A stretch of DNA of 8,596 nt from Desulfuromonadaceae bacterium UBA2294 (GCA_002345625.1 DDWE01000043.1:1-8596), one strand, 5' to 3'; counted from the first letter of the stretch, positions 1 to 6,799 are shown. The notes: generated from the letters alone by a model not told the origin. Made by a program: numbers and translations.

Positions 1-530
1 ACAACCTCGAAGACACCATTCTCAAAACCAACCTCGAGTCGGTACGCGAAATCGCCTTCCAGTTGCGCCTGCGCAACATCGGCGGCCTGATCGTCATCGA
101 TTTCATCGACATGGAGAAAGAGGCGCATCGGGAAAAGGTGCACTCGGCGCTGGAGGAGGCGACCAGAAGCGACAAAAGCAAAACCAACATCCTGAAGATT
201 TCCGATCTCGGCCTGATTGAGATGACCCGCAAGCGAGTGCGTGAAAGCATCGGTCGCACCCTGTGTGAGCCCTGTCCCTACTGCGACGGCAAGGGTTACA
301 TCAAAAGCCGCACCAGCATGGTTTATGAAATCTTCCGTGAACTGCGCCGTGAAATCGGCGACATGCCCGGCTACCGCATCACCCTGCTGGTACACCCGGA
401 CATCGCCGCCCTGCTCTACGACGTCGAGCGCAACGGCATCGAAGAGTTGGAGCGCCAATACGAAAAGCAGATCGGCATCAACGCCCGGCCGTCGTTCCAC
501 CAGGAGCAGTTTGAGATCATTGTCGGCTGA
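1..530 (+). CDS. rng: Ribonuclease G, C-terminal part (5' end outside window)
   Basis: Endoribonuclease of the RNase E/G family, which cuts single-stranded AU-rich RNA and matures rRNA 5' ends in the cytoplasm. The reading frame is open from base 3 and ends with TGA at 528-530, giving 175 visible residues of a protein usually near 490-500, so the S1, 5'-sensor and most of the catalytic region lie upstream. The DNase I-like catalytic segment GGLIVIDFIDM is present. Its first Asp (codon 99-101) aligns with the metal-binding Asp346 of E. coli RNase E; the partner Asp303 equivalent is outside the window. The Zn-link CPYC (cysteine codons 273-275 and 282-284), which holds the dimer together, is intact. 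The tail ends EQFEIIVG soon after this, like E. coli RNase G, with no long RNase E degradosome scaffold. That supports rng rather than rne. Family assignment is firm; the G versus E choice rests on the short C-terminus. Confidence 0.93.
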   Translation, partial: NLEDTILKTNLESVREIAFQLRLRNIGGLIVIDFIDMEKEAHREKVHSALEEATRSDKSKTNILKISDLGLIEMTRKRVRESIGRTLCEPCPYCDGKGYIKSRTSMVYEIFRELRREIGDMPGYRITLLVHPDIAALLYDVERNGIEELERQYEKQIGINARPSFHQEQFEIIVG

Positions 531-566
531 CCGCAAATAGTCTACCCGACCACATGTGTTTTTTCC

Positions 567-596
567 TTGACAGTCCGGCGAAAATGCCCCTATAGT
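567..596 (+). promoter_or_regulatory. Sigma70-type promoter for rplU-rpmA
   Basis: A perfect -35 box TTGACA at 567-572 is followed after an 18-base spacer by a -10 box TATAGT at 591-596. Transcription would start near 603, leaving a leader of about 43 bases. The leader is short, and I see only a trivial 4-bp inverted repeat in it (606-615). It therefore does not look like the long structured L21 leader known from Firmicutes. This is the strongest promoter match in the window, as expected for ribosomal protein genes. Confidence 0.75.
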
Positions 597-645
597 TCCG
601 CTTCGCCAATTTTGGAATACGTTAGTCTACAGCGAGGTATCAGTT

Positions 646-954
646 ATGTACGCGGTGATTGCAACCGGTGGTAAGCAATATAAGGTCGCTCAGGGCGATC
701 TGGTGAAAATTGAGAAGATCGACGGCGCCGTCGGTGACAGTGTCGAATTCGATCAGGTTCTCCTGGTTGCTGGTGACAGTGTTCAGGTCGGCACCCCTCT
801 GGTGGCCTCGGCCAAAGTCAAGGCGCAGATCGTCGAGCAGGGCAAAGCCAAAAAAATTCGGGTGTTTCATATGCGTCGGCGCAAGACCTACCGCAAGACT
901 TATGGTCATCGCCAGCCCTTGACCCGCTTGAAAATTACCGCTATCGAAGCGTAA
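646..954 (+). CDS. rplU: 50S ribosomal protein L21
   Basis: Structural protein of the large ribosomal subunit that binds 23S rRNA. The 102-residue length is typical. The start MYAVIATGGKQYKV is the conserved L21 N-terminus, and the RNA-binding C-terminal signature is visible as RRRKTYRKTYGHRQPLT at about residues 77-93. The ATG at 646 is chosen because it has GAGGT at 634-638, seven bases upstream, and because it begins exactly at the family N-terminus. It is followed by rpmA after 12 bases, the usual rplU-rpmA pair. Expression is probably driven by the TTGACA/TATAGT promoter just upstream and ended by the terminator after rpmA. Confidence 0.98.
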   Translation: MYAVIATGGKQYKVAQGDLVKIEKIDGAVGDSVEFDQVLLVAGDSVQVGTPLVASAKVKAQIVEQGKAKKIRVFHMRRRKTYRKTYGHRQPLTRLKITAIEA

Positions 955-966
955 GGAGAGACACTC

Positions 967-1221
967 ATGGCTCATAAAAAAGGCGTCGGCAGTACCCGTA
1001 ACGGCCGCGACAGCGCCGGCAAGCGTCTCGGCGTAAAACGTTTTGGTGGCGAGCAGGTGACCGCCGGCTCGATCATCGTCCGCCAGCGTGGCACCACCTT
1101 CCACCCGGGCAACAATGTTGGCTGCGGTAAGGACTACACCCTGTTCGCCCTGGTCGACGGCGTGGTAAAATTCGAGCGCAAAGACAAAACCCGGCAGAAA
1201 ATCAGCGTCTACCCGGCCTGA
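967..1221 (+). CDS. rpmA: 50S ribosomal protein L27
   Basis: Large-subunit protein whose flexible N-terminus reaches the peptidyl-transferase centre. The 84 residues match the family length. The conserved start [16 protein letters not shown] and the core [19 protein letters not shown] are both present. There is no cleavable N-terminal extension of the Firmicutes type, so the mature N-terminus is made directly (after Met removal). The Shine-Dalgarno AAGGAG at 953-958 overlaps the rplU stop codon and lies eight bases before the ATG, so the two genes are likely translated from one mRNA in matched amounts. A strong intrinsic terminator begins 28 bases after its stop. Confidence 0.98.
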   Translation: MAHKKGVGSTRNGRDSAGKRLGVKRFGGEQVTAGSIIVRQRGTTFHPGNNVGCGKDYTLFALVDGVVKFERKDKTRQKISVYPA

Positions 1222-1249
1222 TTGCCACGGGCATAATTCAACGTAAAGG

Positions 1250-1282
1250 CCCGGAGTTCGCAATGCGAGCTCCGGGTTTTTT
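1250..1282 (+). terminator. Rho-independent terminator after rpmA
   Basis: The arms CCCGGAGTTCG (1250-1260) and CGAGCTCCGGG (1266-1276) form an 11-bp stem with one G-T wobble and a 5-base loop, followed directly by six T residues (1277-1282). This is a classic intrinsic terminator. It separates the ribosomal protein pair from obgE, so obgE needs its own promoter or depends on read-through. Confidence 0.93.
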
Positions 1283-1315
1283 CTGTAATCAGAGTCGTAT
1301 TTTATTGTTTACGGC

Positions 1316-1343
1316 TTTACCTCGACCCTTTTTCCTTTATCCT
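1316..1343 (+). promoter_or_regulatory. Possible weak promoter for obgE
   Basis: TTTACC at 1316-1321 (4 of 6 matches to the -35 consensus) and TATCCT at 1338-1343 (4 of 6 to the -10) are separated by 16 bases, in an AT-rich patch between the rpmA terminator and obgE. A promoter is expected here because of the terminator, but this match is weak and other pairings in the same AT-rich patch are possible. Confidence 0.35.
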
Positions 1344-1361
1344 TTCACCTGCGGTCAAAAC

Positions 1362-1388
1362 CTCGCGAAGCGCGCCAGGCGCGCGGAG
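1362..1388 (+). promoter_or_regulatory. GC-rich hairpin overlapping the obgE ribosome binding site
   Basis: GCGCGC (1370-1375), a CAG loop starting at 1376 and GCGCGC (1379-1384) form a compact 6-bp hairpin that abuts the obgE Shine-Dalgarno GGAG at 1385-1388. An alternative longer pairing of CTCGCG (1362-1367) with the CGCGGAG segment 1382-1388, with G1385 bulged, would cover the Shine-Dalgarno itself. The two folds are mutually exclusive, which could modulate obgE translation. The base pairing is seen in the sequence; a regulatory role is only inferred. Confidence 0.4.
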
Positions 1389-1393
1389 TCGTT

Positions 1394-2437
1394 ATGAAAT
1401 TCGTCGATGAAGTTAAAATCCATGTCAAGGCTGGAGACGGCGGGCGCGGGTGCGTCTCCTTCCGCCGTGAGAAGTTCATCCCCCTGGGAGGGCCGAACGG
1501 CGGAGACGGCGGCGATGGCGGCAGTGTGCTGTTCATGGCCGACGATGGTCTCTCCACCCTGCTCGACCTGCGCTACCGCCAACATGTTAAGGCCGGTGAT
1601 GGGCAACCGGGCATGGGGAAGAACATGCACGGGAAAAGTGGCGATGACATGCTGGTGCGGGTACCTCCCGGCACCCTGATCTACGACTACGATAGCGGCG
1701 AACTGCTCGCTGACCTGACCGAAGTCAACAAGCCGATTACCCTGCTCGCCGGCGGGATGGGTGGACGTGGTAACGCCCGCTTCTGCACCAGCACCAACCG
1801 CGCGCCGCGTCACGCCCAGCCCGGCATCCCCGCCGAAGAGCGCTGGCTGCGCCTTGAGCTGAAACTGCTGGCCGATGTTGGATTGGTCGGCCTGCCCAAC
1901 GCCGGCAAGTCGACCCTGATCAGTGCGATTTCAGCCGCCCGGCCGAAGATCGCCGACTATCCATTCACCACTTTGGTCCCGAATCTCGGTGTCGTACGTT
2001 ACGGTATCGATGGCAGCTTCGTCGTCGCCGACATCCCCGGCCTGATCGAGGGGGCTAGCGACGGTCACGGCCTCGGCACCCGCTTTCTGCGCCATGTCGA
2101 GCGCACTGACCTGCTGCTGCACCTGGTCGATTTCTCCGGTATGCAACCGGATGACCCCTATGTGCAGTTCGACATGATCAATCGCGAACTGACCCAGCAT
2201 AATCCGGATCTGGCGGCCAAAACCCAGTTTGTCGTTTTAACCAAGATGGACGTGACCGAAGCGGCCGATGCGGCTGAAGCCGCTCAGAAACATTTCAGCG
2301 ACCTCGGTTACCGGGTCTTCCCCATCTCGGCGGTTACCGGTAAAGGGACGGCTGAGCTGGTGCGGGCAGTCGGTGCCGAACTGGTGCGTCAGCGTCGACC
2401 GGAATCAGTTGATGACAGCGATGACGGGCTTTCTTGA
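1394..2437 (+). CDS. obgE: GTPase Obg/ObgE (CgtA), 50S assembly and stress GTPase
   Basis: Essential GTPase that binds the 50S subunit late in assembly and links it to (p)ppGpp and growth control. The 347 residues comprise a glycine-rich Obg fold (about 1-158; runs such as GGPNGGDGGDGG at 32-43 and GGMGGRGNARF at 120-130) and a G domain (about 159-335). The nucleotide motifs are G1 GLPNAGKST 166-174, switch I/G2 YPFTTLVPN 189-197, G3 DIPGLIEGA 213-221, G4 TKMD 283-286 and G5 ISAVTGKG 311-318. G4 has Thr in place of the usual Asn of NKxD, a change tolerated in some GTPases. The C-terminus is short and acidic (DDSDDG) with no OCT domain. The ATG at 1394 lies five bases after GGAG and begins at the family N-terminus MKFVDEVKI. 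It sits next to rplU-rpmA, as in many bacteria. Confidence 0.97.
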   Translation: MKFVDEVKIHVKAGDGGRGCVSFRREKFIPLGGPNGGDGGDGGSVLFMADDGLSTLLDLRYRQHVKAGDGQPGMGKNMHGKSGDDMLVRVPPGTLIYDYDSGELLADLTEVNKPITLLAGGMGGRGNARFCTSTNRAPRHAQPGIPAEERWLRLELKLLADVGLVGLPNAGKSTLISAISAARPKIADYPFTTLVPNLGVVRYGIDGSFVVADIPGLIEGASDGHGLGTRFLRHVERTDLLLHLVDFSGMQPDDPYVQFDMINRELTQHNPDLAAKTQFVVLTKMDVTEAADAAEAAQKHFSDLGYRVFPISAVTGKGTAELVRAVGAELVRQRRPESVDDSDDGLS

Positions 2438-2463
2438 CAAGGATTTCCAGCGAAGGCTAAGAT
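2434..2463 (+). promoter_or_regulatory. Sigma70-type promoter for proB, overlapping the obgE stop
   Basis: TTGACA at 2434-2439 is a perfect -35 box and contains the obgE stop codon TGA (2435-2437). After an 18-base spacer comes TAAGAT at 2458-2463 (4 of 6 matches to the -10). Predicted start of transcription is near 2470, giving a leader of about 30 bases before proB. The 62-base obgE-proB gap is the largest in the 1394-8596 block, which fits a separate transcription start here. Confidence 0.5.
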
Positions 2464-2499
2464 GCCTTTACGCTTTAAAAACCCGGTGATTACATTACT

Positions 2500-3651
2500 A
2501 TGCGCAAGGAACTCCTCAAACACGTTAAACGGATTGTGATCAAGATCGGCAGCGGTGTCGTCTCTGACGATACCGGGTTGAATCTGCAGCGCATTGCCGC
2601 CCTGTGCGCCGATGTCGACACCTTGCGTCGCCGCGGTTTTGAAGTGGTGCTGGTCTCCTCCGGGGCCGTGGCCGCCGGCAAGGGGGATCTGGGCATTGTC
2701 GGCCGGCCGGCGACCATCCCGCTGAAACAGGCCGCCGCCGCCATCGGCCAAAGCCGCCTGATGCGCACCTACAAGGATGCCTTCCGCCCGCTCGGCTACA
2801 CGGCAGCGCAGATTCTGCTTACCCGTGACGACCTCGCCAACCGCCGTCGCTACCTCAATGCCCGCAACACGCTGATGACCCTGCTTGAGTTCGGCATCGT
2901 CCCGGTGGTGAACGAGAATGACACCGTCGTTGTCGATGAGATCCGCTTCGGCGACAACGACAACCTGTCGGCGATGACCACCAACCTGGTTGAGGCGCAT
3001 CTGCTGGTGATCATGTCCGACGTCGATGGCCTGTTCGATCGCAACCCCCACCTCGACAGTACGGCACAGCTTCTCCCTTTGGTTGAGCGCATCGATGGCA
3101 GCATCGAGGCAGCAGCCGGTGATTCGGTCACCGCCGTCGGTACCGGCGGCATGGCTTCGAAAATCCGCGCCGCCAAACGCGCCACCCTGTACGGCGTCGG
3201 CGTCGCCATTATCAACGGCCGCGTGCCGGGTAATCTGGCGCGCCTTCTGGCCGGGGATGAAATCGGCACCTATTTCCTGCCGGCGCGCAACCGGATGGCC
3301 TCACGCAAGCACTGGATCGCCTTTACCAAAAAACCACGCGGCAAACTGCTGCTTGATGACGGCGCCAAACGGGCCCTGGTCGATGCGGGCAAAAGCCTGC
3401 TCCCCTCCGGCATCCGCACCATCGAAGGGAGCTTCGAGCGCGGCGATGCCGTGCGGATGTGCACCCTGGACGGGACGTCCTTCGCCCGGGGCGTCACCAA
3501 CTATTCCCGTGCCGAGCTCGACCGGATTATCGGCAAAAAATCGTCGGAAATCGAAGGGATCCTCGGCTACAAGTACAACGACGAAATCGTCCATCGCGAC
3601 AACCTGGTGCTGGAGCGCACCACCGACCAGGAAGAAGGAGATGACGCATGA
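2500..3651 (+). CDS. proB: Glutamate 5-kinase with C-terminal PUA domain
   Basis: First step of proline synthesis: ATP-dependent phosphorylation of L-glutamate to gamma-glutamyl phosphate in the cytoplasm. The 383 residues contain an amino-acid-kinase domain (about 10-260) and a PUA domain (about 280-360), as in E. coli ProB. Visible motifs are the phosphate-binding KIGSG 15-19, VSSGAVAAG 52-60, the glutamate-binding NEND 138-141 and GDNDN 151-155, SDVDGLF 173-179, and GTGGMASK 214-221 with the conserved Lys221. In the family this enzyme is feedback-inhibited by proline and its product is passed directly to ProA. The ATG at 2500 starts at the normal family N-terminus, but its Shine-Dalgarno is weak (GGTGAT at 2485-2490). 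Its last four bases overlap the start of proA (ATGA), implying translational coupling. Confidence 0.97.
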   Translation: MRKELLKHVKRIVIKIGSGVVSDDTGLNLQRIAALCADVDTLRRRGFEVVLVSSGAVAAGKGDLGIVGRPATIPLKQAAAAIGQSRLMRTYKDAFRPLGYTAAQILLTRDDLANRRRYLNARNTLMTLLEFGIVPVVNENDTVVVDEIRFGDNDNLSAMTTNLVEAHLLVIMSDVDGLFDRNPHLDSTAQLLPLVERIDGSIEAAAGDSVTAVGTGGMASKIRAAKRATLYGVGVAIINGRVPGNLARLLAGDEIGTYFLPARNRMASRKHWIAFTKKPRGKLLLDDGAKRALVDAGKSLLPSGIRTIEGSFERGDAVRMCTLDGTSFARGVTNYSRAELDRIIGKKSSEIEGILGYKYNDEIVHRDNLVLERTTDQEEGDDA

Positions 3652-4904
3652 GCCTGCCGGAAGAGATTGCCACAATTGCCAAAGATGCCCGCATCGCCTC
3701 AAGGGTGATGGCCAATCTTTCGGCCCCGGCAAAAAACGGTCTATTGCTGAGCATGGCATCGGCCCTGGAAGCCGACACCACCAGCCTGATGACGGAGAAC
3801 GCCAAGGACATCGCCGCCGGCCGCGAACGCGGCCTGTCGGCTGCGATGCTCGACCGCCTGCTTCTTGATGAGAAACGGATCAGCGCCATGGCTGACGGCC
3901 TGCGCGAAGTCGCCGAACTCCCCGACCCGGTTGGGGAAATCAGCGATATGCGCCGCCGGCCGAGTGGCATCCAGGTCGGCCGCATGCGCATCCCGCTTGG
4001 TGTCATCGGCATCATTTACGAATCGCGCCCCAATGTCACCGCCGACGCTGCCGGCTTGTGCCTGAAAAGCGGCAACGCCGTCATCCTGCGCGGTGGATCG
4101 GAAGCGATCCACTCCAACCGGGCCATAGGCGCTATCCTGTCGCGCACGTTGCAGGTCGCGGGTCTACCCTCCGCCGCCCTGCAGGTTTTGACCACCACCG
4201 ACCGTGAGGCGGTACTGGAACTGCTCAAACGCGAAGAGGAGATCGACCTGATCATCCCGCGCGGCGGTGAAAGTCTGATCCGCTTTGTCGCCGAGCATTC
4301 GCGCATTCCGGTGATCAAGCACTACAAGGGGGTCTGCCACACCTTCATCGACGCCAATGCCGATCTCGACATGGCAGAACAGATCTGTATCAACGCCAAA
4401 GTCCAGCGCCCCGGAGTCTGTAATGCCATGGAGACCCTGCTGGTACACAGCGACTGTGCCGCAACCTTCATCCCGCGCATCACCGCCACCCTGCGCAACC
4501 TCGGAGTCGAACTGCGCGGCTGCCCGATCAGCCGCGAGCTGGTCCCAGACATGGCCCTGGCGACGGAAGAGGACTGGCAGGCCGAGTACCTCGACCTGAT
4601 CCTTGCCGTGCGCGTCGTGGCCGATATCGATGCTGCCATCGCCCACATCAACACCTACGGCTCCCTGCATACCGAAGTCATCATTACCCGCGACTATGCC
4701 CACTCGCAGCGTTTCGTGCGCGAGGTCAACTCCAGCGTCGTCATGGTCAACGCTTCGTCACGCTTCTCCGATGGCAACCAGTTCGGGCTTGGCGCCGAAA
4801 TCGGCATTTCCACCACCAAACTGCACTCCTTCGGCCCGATGGGGCTGGAAGACCTGACCACGCGCAAATTCGTCGTCCTTGGCAACGGCGAGGTGCGCGC
4901 CTAG
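3648..4904 (+). CDS. proA: Gamma-glutamyl phosphate reductase (glutamate-5-semialdehyde dehydrogenase)
   Basis: Second step of proline synthesis: NADPH-dependent reduction of gamma-glutamyl phosphate to glutamate-5-semialdehyde, which cyclises to pyrroline-5-carboxylate. The length of 418 residues is typical of this aldehyde-dehydrogenase superfamily branch. The catalytic cysteine is Cys258 in [11 protein letters not shown]. The family signature is matched by [20 protein letters not shown] beginning at residue 324. [14 protein letters not shown] at 118-131 and [12 protein letters not shown] at 139-150 form the nucleotide-binding region. The ATG at 3648 is supported by AAGGAG at 3635-3640 and by the 4-base ATGA overlap with proB, so both enzymes of the ProB-ProA complex are made from one message. 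The TAG stop lies inside a 14-bp palindrome. No ProB-ProA fusion of the eukaryotic P5CS kind is present. Confidence 0.97.
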   Translation: MSLPEEIATIAKDARIASRVMANLSAPAKNGLLLSMASALEADTTSLMTENAKDIAAGRERGLSAAMLDRLLLDEKRISAMADGLREVAELPDPVGEISDMRRRPSGIQVGRMRIPLGVIGIIYESRPNVTADAAGLCLKSGNAVILRGGSEAIHSNRAIGAILSRTLQVAGLPSAALQVLTTTDREAVLELLKREEEIDLIIPRGGESLIRFVAEHSRIPVIKHYKGVCHTFIDANADLDMAEQICINAKVQRPGVCNAMETLLVHSDCAATFIPRITATLRNLGVELRGCPISRELVPDMALATEEDWQAEYLDLILAVRVVADIDAAIAHINTYGSLHTEVIITRDYAHSQRFVREVNSSVVMVNASSRFSDGNQFGLGAEIGISTTKLHSFGPMGLEDLTTRKFVVLGNGEVRA

Positions 4905-4909
4905 GCGCG
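4896..4909 (+). repeat. 14-bp perfect palindrome over the proA stop codon
   Basis: CGCGCCTAGGCGCG is identical to its own reverse complement and includes the proA stop TAG (4902-4904). As RNA it could fold into a 5-bp all-GC stem with a CTAG loop, extendable by one G-U pair, ending 15 bases before the nadD start. No U-run follows, so it is not an intrinsic terminator. It resembles the hairpin sequence before obgE (1370-1384). Confidence 0.6.
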
Positions 4910-4924
4910 TGGCGCAGCAGCACC

Positions 4925-5587
4925 ATGCGCACCGGCATCTTTGGCGGCACCTTCAATCCGATCCACCTGGCGCACCTGCGTATTGCCGAGGAGGTGCGCG
5001 AGGCCTGTGACCTTGATCGGGTCCTGTTTCTCCCCGCTGCCCAGCCGCCGCACAAACATATCGCCGGCGACGTCCCTTTTGCCAACCGCCTGGCGATGGT
5101 CGAGGCGGCCATCGCCAATCATCCCGGCTTTGCCGCTGACGATATGGAAGCACAGCGGCCCGGGGCCAGTTATTCGGTGCACACCTTTGAGTTATTGCAC
5201 CAGCGCTTCCCCGGCGACGCATTTTATTTCATCATCGGCCTCGACTCCTTCCGCGACATCACCTCGTGGAAAGAGTATGCCCGCCTGTTCAGTCTGACCA
5301 ACATCGTCGTCGCCTACCGCCCCGGCTACGGCAATGACGACCCGCGGCAGCTTCTTCCCGTTGCCATCCGGGATCAGTTCTGCTACGATGACGCCTCACA
5401 AAATCTGCGTCACCTAAGCGGCCGGCAGCTGATTTTCGTTGCCGAAACCCGGCTGGAGATCTCATCGACCCGAATTCGCGAACTGGTGGCCCAACAGCGG
5501 TCGATTCGTTACCTGGTCCCGCCTGTCGTAGCAGACTACATCAGTAACCACTCGCTTTACCGGCAATCCGGAAAGGTTCAAGCTTGA
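4925..5587 (+). CDS. nadD: Nicotinate-nucleotide adenylyltransferase
   Basis: Transfers AMP from ATP to nicotinate mononucleotide, making deamido-NAD in NAD synthesis. The 220 residues fit the family. The nucleotidyltransferase start is TGIFGGTFNPIHLAH (3-17), with the paired His14 and His17 of the HxxH motif. IIGLDSF (103-109) follows, and the second signature ISSTRIRE is at 179-186. The ATG at 4925 gives the family N-terminus, but no convincing Shine-Dalgarno precedes it. Translation may depend on coupling with proA, whose stop is 20 bases upstream and sits in a palindrome. The last four bases are TTGA, shared with the TTG start of rsfS; nadD-rsfS adjacency is common across bacteria. Confidence 0.96.
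   Translation: MRTGIFGGTFNPIHLAHLRIAEEVREACDLDRVLFLPAAQPPHKHIAGDVPFANRLAMVEAAIANHPGFAADDMEAQRPGASYSVHTFELLHQRFPGDAFYFIIGLDSFRDITSWKEYARLFSLTNIVVAYRPGYGNDDPRQLLPVAIRDQFCYDDASQNLRHLSGRQLIFVAETRLEISSTRIRELVAQQRSIRYLVPPVVADYISNHSLYRQSGKVQA
5570..5576 (+). promoter_or_regulatory. Ribosome binding site that supports the TTG start of rsfS
   Basis: GGAAAGG lies within the last codons of nadD, seven bases before the TTG at 5584. No in-frame ATG occurs nearby that would preserve the conserved N-terminal helix of RsfS, so this site decides the start. Confidence 0.6.
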
Positions 5588-5958
5588 AAACCGTTGACAA
5601 GGCTCTGCGCTGTGCCGATTTCGCCCTCGACAAGAAGGCATCCAACCTGAAACTGCTCAAGGTCGCCGGGCTCTCTTCGCTGACCGACTACATCCTGATT
5701 GCCTCAGGGCGTTCCGACCGCCAGGTCCAGGCCATCGCCGAGGGGATCCGCCTGGGAATGAAGGAGCAGTGTGCCTCAGCATCACTGGCCGTGGAAGGGA
5801 TGAACGAAGGGCGCTGGGTGCTCCTCGATTTCGGTGACATCATGGTGCATGTCTTTCAGCAACCGGTGCGTGAATTCTACGACCTTGAGGGGCTCTGGAA
5901 TGATGCCCCCGAGATTCCGGTGCCCGAAGCGGAAAGCACCCCGGCACTGCAGGCGTGA
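5584..5958 (+). CDS. rsfS: Ribosomal silencing factor RsfS (Iojap family)
   Basis: Binds ribosomal protein L14 on free 50S subunits and blocks joining with 30S, slowing translation under starvation. The 124 residues carry the Iojap/DUF143 domain over nearly the full length: GLSSLTDYILIASGRSDRQV at 29-48 and EGMNEGRWVLLDFGDIMVHV at 71-90, continuing into FQQPVREFYDLEGLW (91-105). The tail after about 108 is acidic and proline-rich and is probably disordered. The start is a TTG overlapping the nadD stop (TTGA), supported by GGAAAGG at 5570-5576. The stop overlaps the rlmH start (GTGA). The gene is therefore coupled at both ends. The family name is firm; the exact start codon is slightly less so. 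Confidence 0.95.
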   Translation: MKTVDKALRCADFALDKKASNLKLLKVAGLSSLTDYILIASGRSDRQVQAIAEGIRLGMKEQCASASLAVEGMNEGRWVLLDFGDIMVHVFQQPVREFYDLEGLWNDAPEIPVPEAESTPALQA

Positions 5959-6431
5959 GAATCACCCTGCTGACCGTCGGCAAGCTGTCGGCAGACTGGC
6001 TGCGCACCGGGGCTGACGATTACAGTGGACGGATTCGTCACTACCTGCCGCTGGCCATCGAAGAGTTAAAAGAAGACAAGACCGGCGGTAAGAAGCCGGA
6101 CAGCCGCCTGATTCGTCAGCGCGAAGGGGAAGCCCTGCTACAGCGCATCCCGCCCGGGGCATTTGTCATCGCCCTGGACGAGCAGGGGAAAGGGATGACC
6201 TCGGAAGAGGTTGCCGCTTTTCTCGGCCACCACATGCTTGATGGCACCGCAGAGATGGTGCTGATTATCGGTGGGGCATACGGACTGAGCCCGGCGGTTC
6301 GCGAACGGGCTCAACGGATTCTTTCACTGTCATCGATGACCCTGACCCACCAGATGGCACGTCTCTTTTTACTGGAGCAATTGTATCGCGGCCTGACGAT
6401 TCTACGCAACGAGCCCTACCATAACCGCTGA
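5955..6431 (+). CDS. rlmH: 23S rRNA (pseudouridine1915-N3)-methyltransferase RlmH
   Basis: SPOUT-class enzyme that uses S-adenosylmethionine to methylate pseudouridine 1915 in helix 69 of 23S rRNA on assembled 70S ribosomes. The 158 residues match the family (about 155). The trefoil-knot SAM site is visible as LIIGGAYGLS (103-112), and the C-terminal signature LSLSSMTLTHQMAR (123-136) leads to the conserved end EPYHNR. The start is GTG at 5955, overlapping the rsfS stop by four bases. No good Shine-Dalgarno is seen, so translation probably relies on re-initiation after rsfS. MRITLLTVGK aligns with the normal N-terminus, which argues against a later start. The nadD-rsfS-rlmH order is widely conserved. 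Confidence 0.96.
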   Translation: MRITLLTVGKLSADWLRTGADDYSGRIRHYLPLAIEELKEDKTGGKKPDSRLIRQREGEALLQRIPPGAFVIALDEQGKGMTSEEVAAFLGHHMLDGTAEMVLIIGGAYGLSPAVRERAQRILSLSSMTLTHQMARLFLLEQLYRGLTILRNEPYHNR

Positions 6432-6442
6432 CGGGATGACGC

Positions 6443-6799
6443 ATGGACAAAAACGAGTTGAAGGTGATTAAAGAATCATTGCTGAAGATGCGGCAGGAGG
6501 TGATGGTCGAGGTCCAGGGCAAATATGCCGCCTCGCGCGAAATGGGCGATGAAGGCAATTTACCCGATCTGGCCGACGCCTCCAGCAACGCCTACCATCG
6601 TGAACTGCTGCTCAACCTCAGCGAAACCCAACACCAAAAAATGCGTGATATCGACGCCGCCCTGGCGCGACTTGCACAAGGTGAATATGGGATCTGCGCC
6701 CATTGCGGTGAAGATATTTCGCCGCGACGGATGGAAGTCCGGCCATTTTCGCGCTATTGTATCGACTGCAAGACCGATATTGAAAAATTCGGTCAATAA
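6443..6799 (+). CDS. dksA: Short DksA/TraR-family zinc-finger transcription factor
   Basis: DksA proteins enter the RNA polymerase secondary channel and, with (p)ppGpp, repress rRNA promoters and activate amino-acid genes. This one has 118 residues against 151 in E. coli DksA, mainly through a shorter N-terminus. A coiled-coil hairpin spans about 5-80 with its tip at PDLADAS (41-47). Asp42 and Asp45 align with the tip aspartates Asp71 and Asp74 of E. coli DksA, but Ser47 replaces Ala76. The C-terminal C4 zinc finger is complete: CAHC 85-88 and CIDC 106-109, in the context YGICAHCGE and RYCIDCK. The start at 6443 is 11 bases after the rlmH stop, with a GGGATGA-like binding site at 6433-6439. 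Family membership is sure. Whether it is the organism's main DksA or a paralogue cannot be told here, so the symbol is provisional. Confidence 0.85.
   Translation: MDKNELKVIKESLLKMRQEVMVEVQGKYAASREMGDEGNLPDLADASSNAYHRELLLNLSETQHQKMRDIDAALARLAQGEYGICAHCGEDISPRRMEVRPFSRYCIDCKTDIEKFGQ

Noticed and set aside
551..564. CACATGTG palindrome followed by a T-run as a terminator for rng
   Set aside because: The palindrome has no room for a loop and could form only about two base pairs, so it is not a credible intrinsic terminator.
597..645. Structured ribosomal-protein leader (L21 autoregulation) before rplU
   Set aside because: The predicted leader is only about 43 bases and shows no substantial stem, so there is no support for a known L21 leader.
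640..1263. 207-residue open frame on the - strand across rplU and rpmA
   Set aside because: It lies entirely opposite two certain ribosomal protein genes, has no recognisable motif, and is explained by GC-biased codon use leaving the complementary frame open.
2389..3051. 220-residue open frame on the - strand across the obgE-proB junction
   Set aside because: It is antisense to conserved domains of Obg and ProB, with no family features; a shadow frame.
3026..3868. 280-residue + strand frame across the proB-proA junction
   Set aside because: It overlaps the conserved proB and proA coding frames, and its Ser/Ala/Pro/Arg-rich composition is typical of an out-of-frame reading of GC-rich genes.
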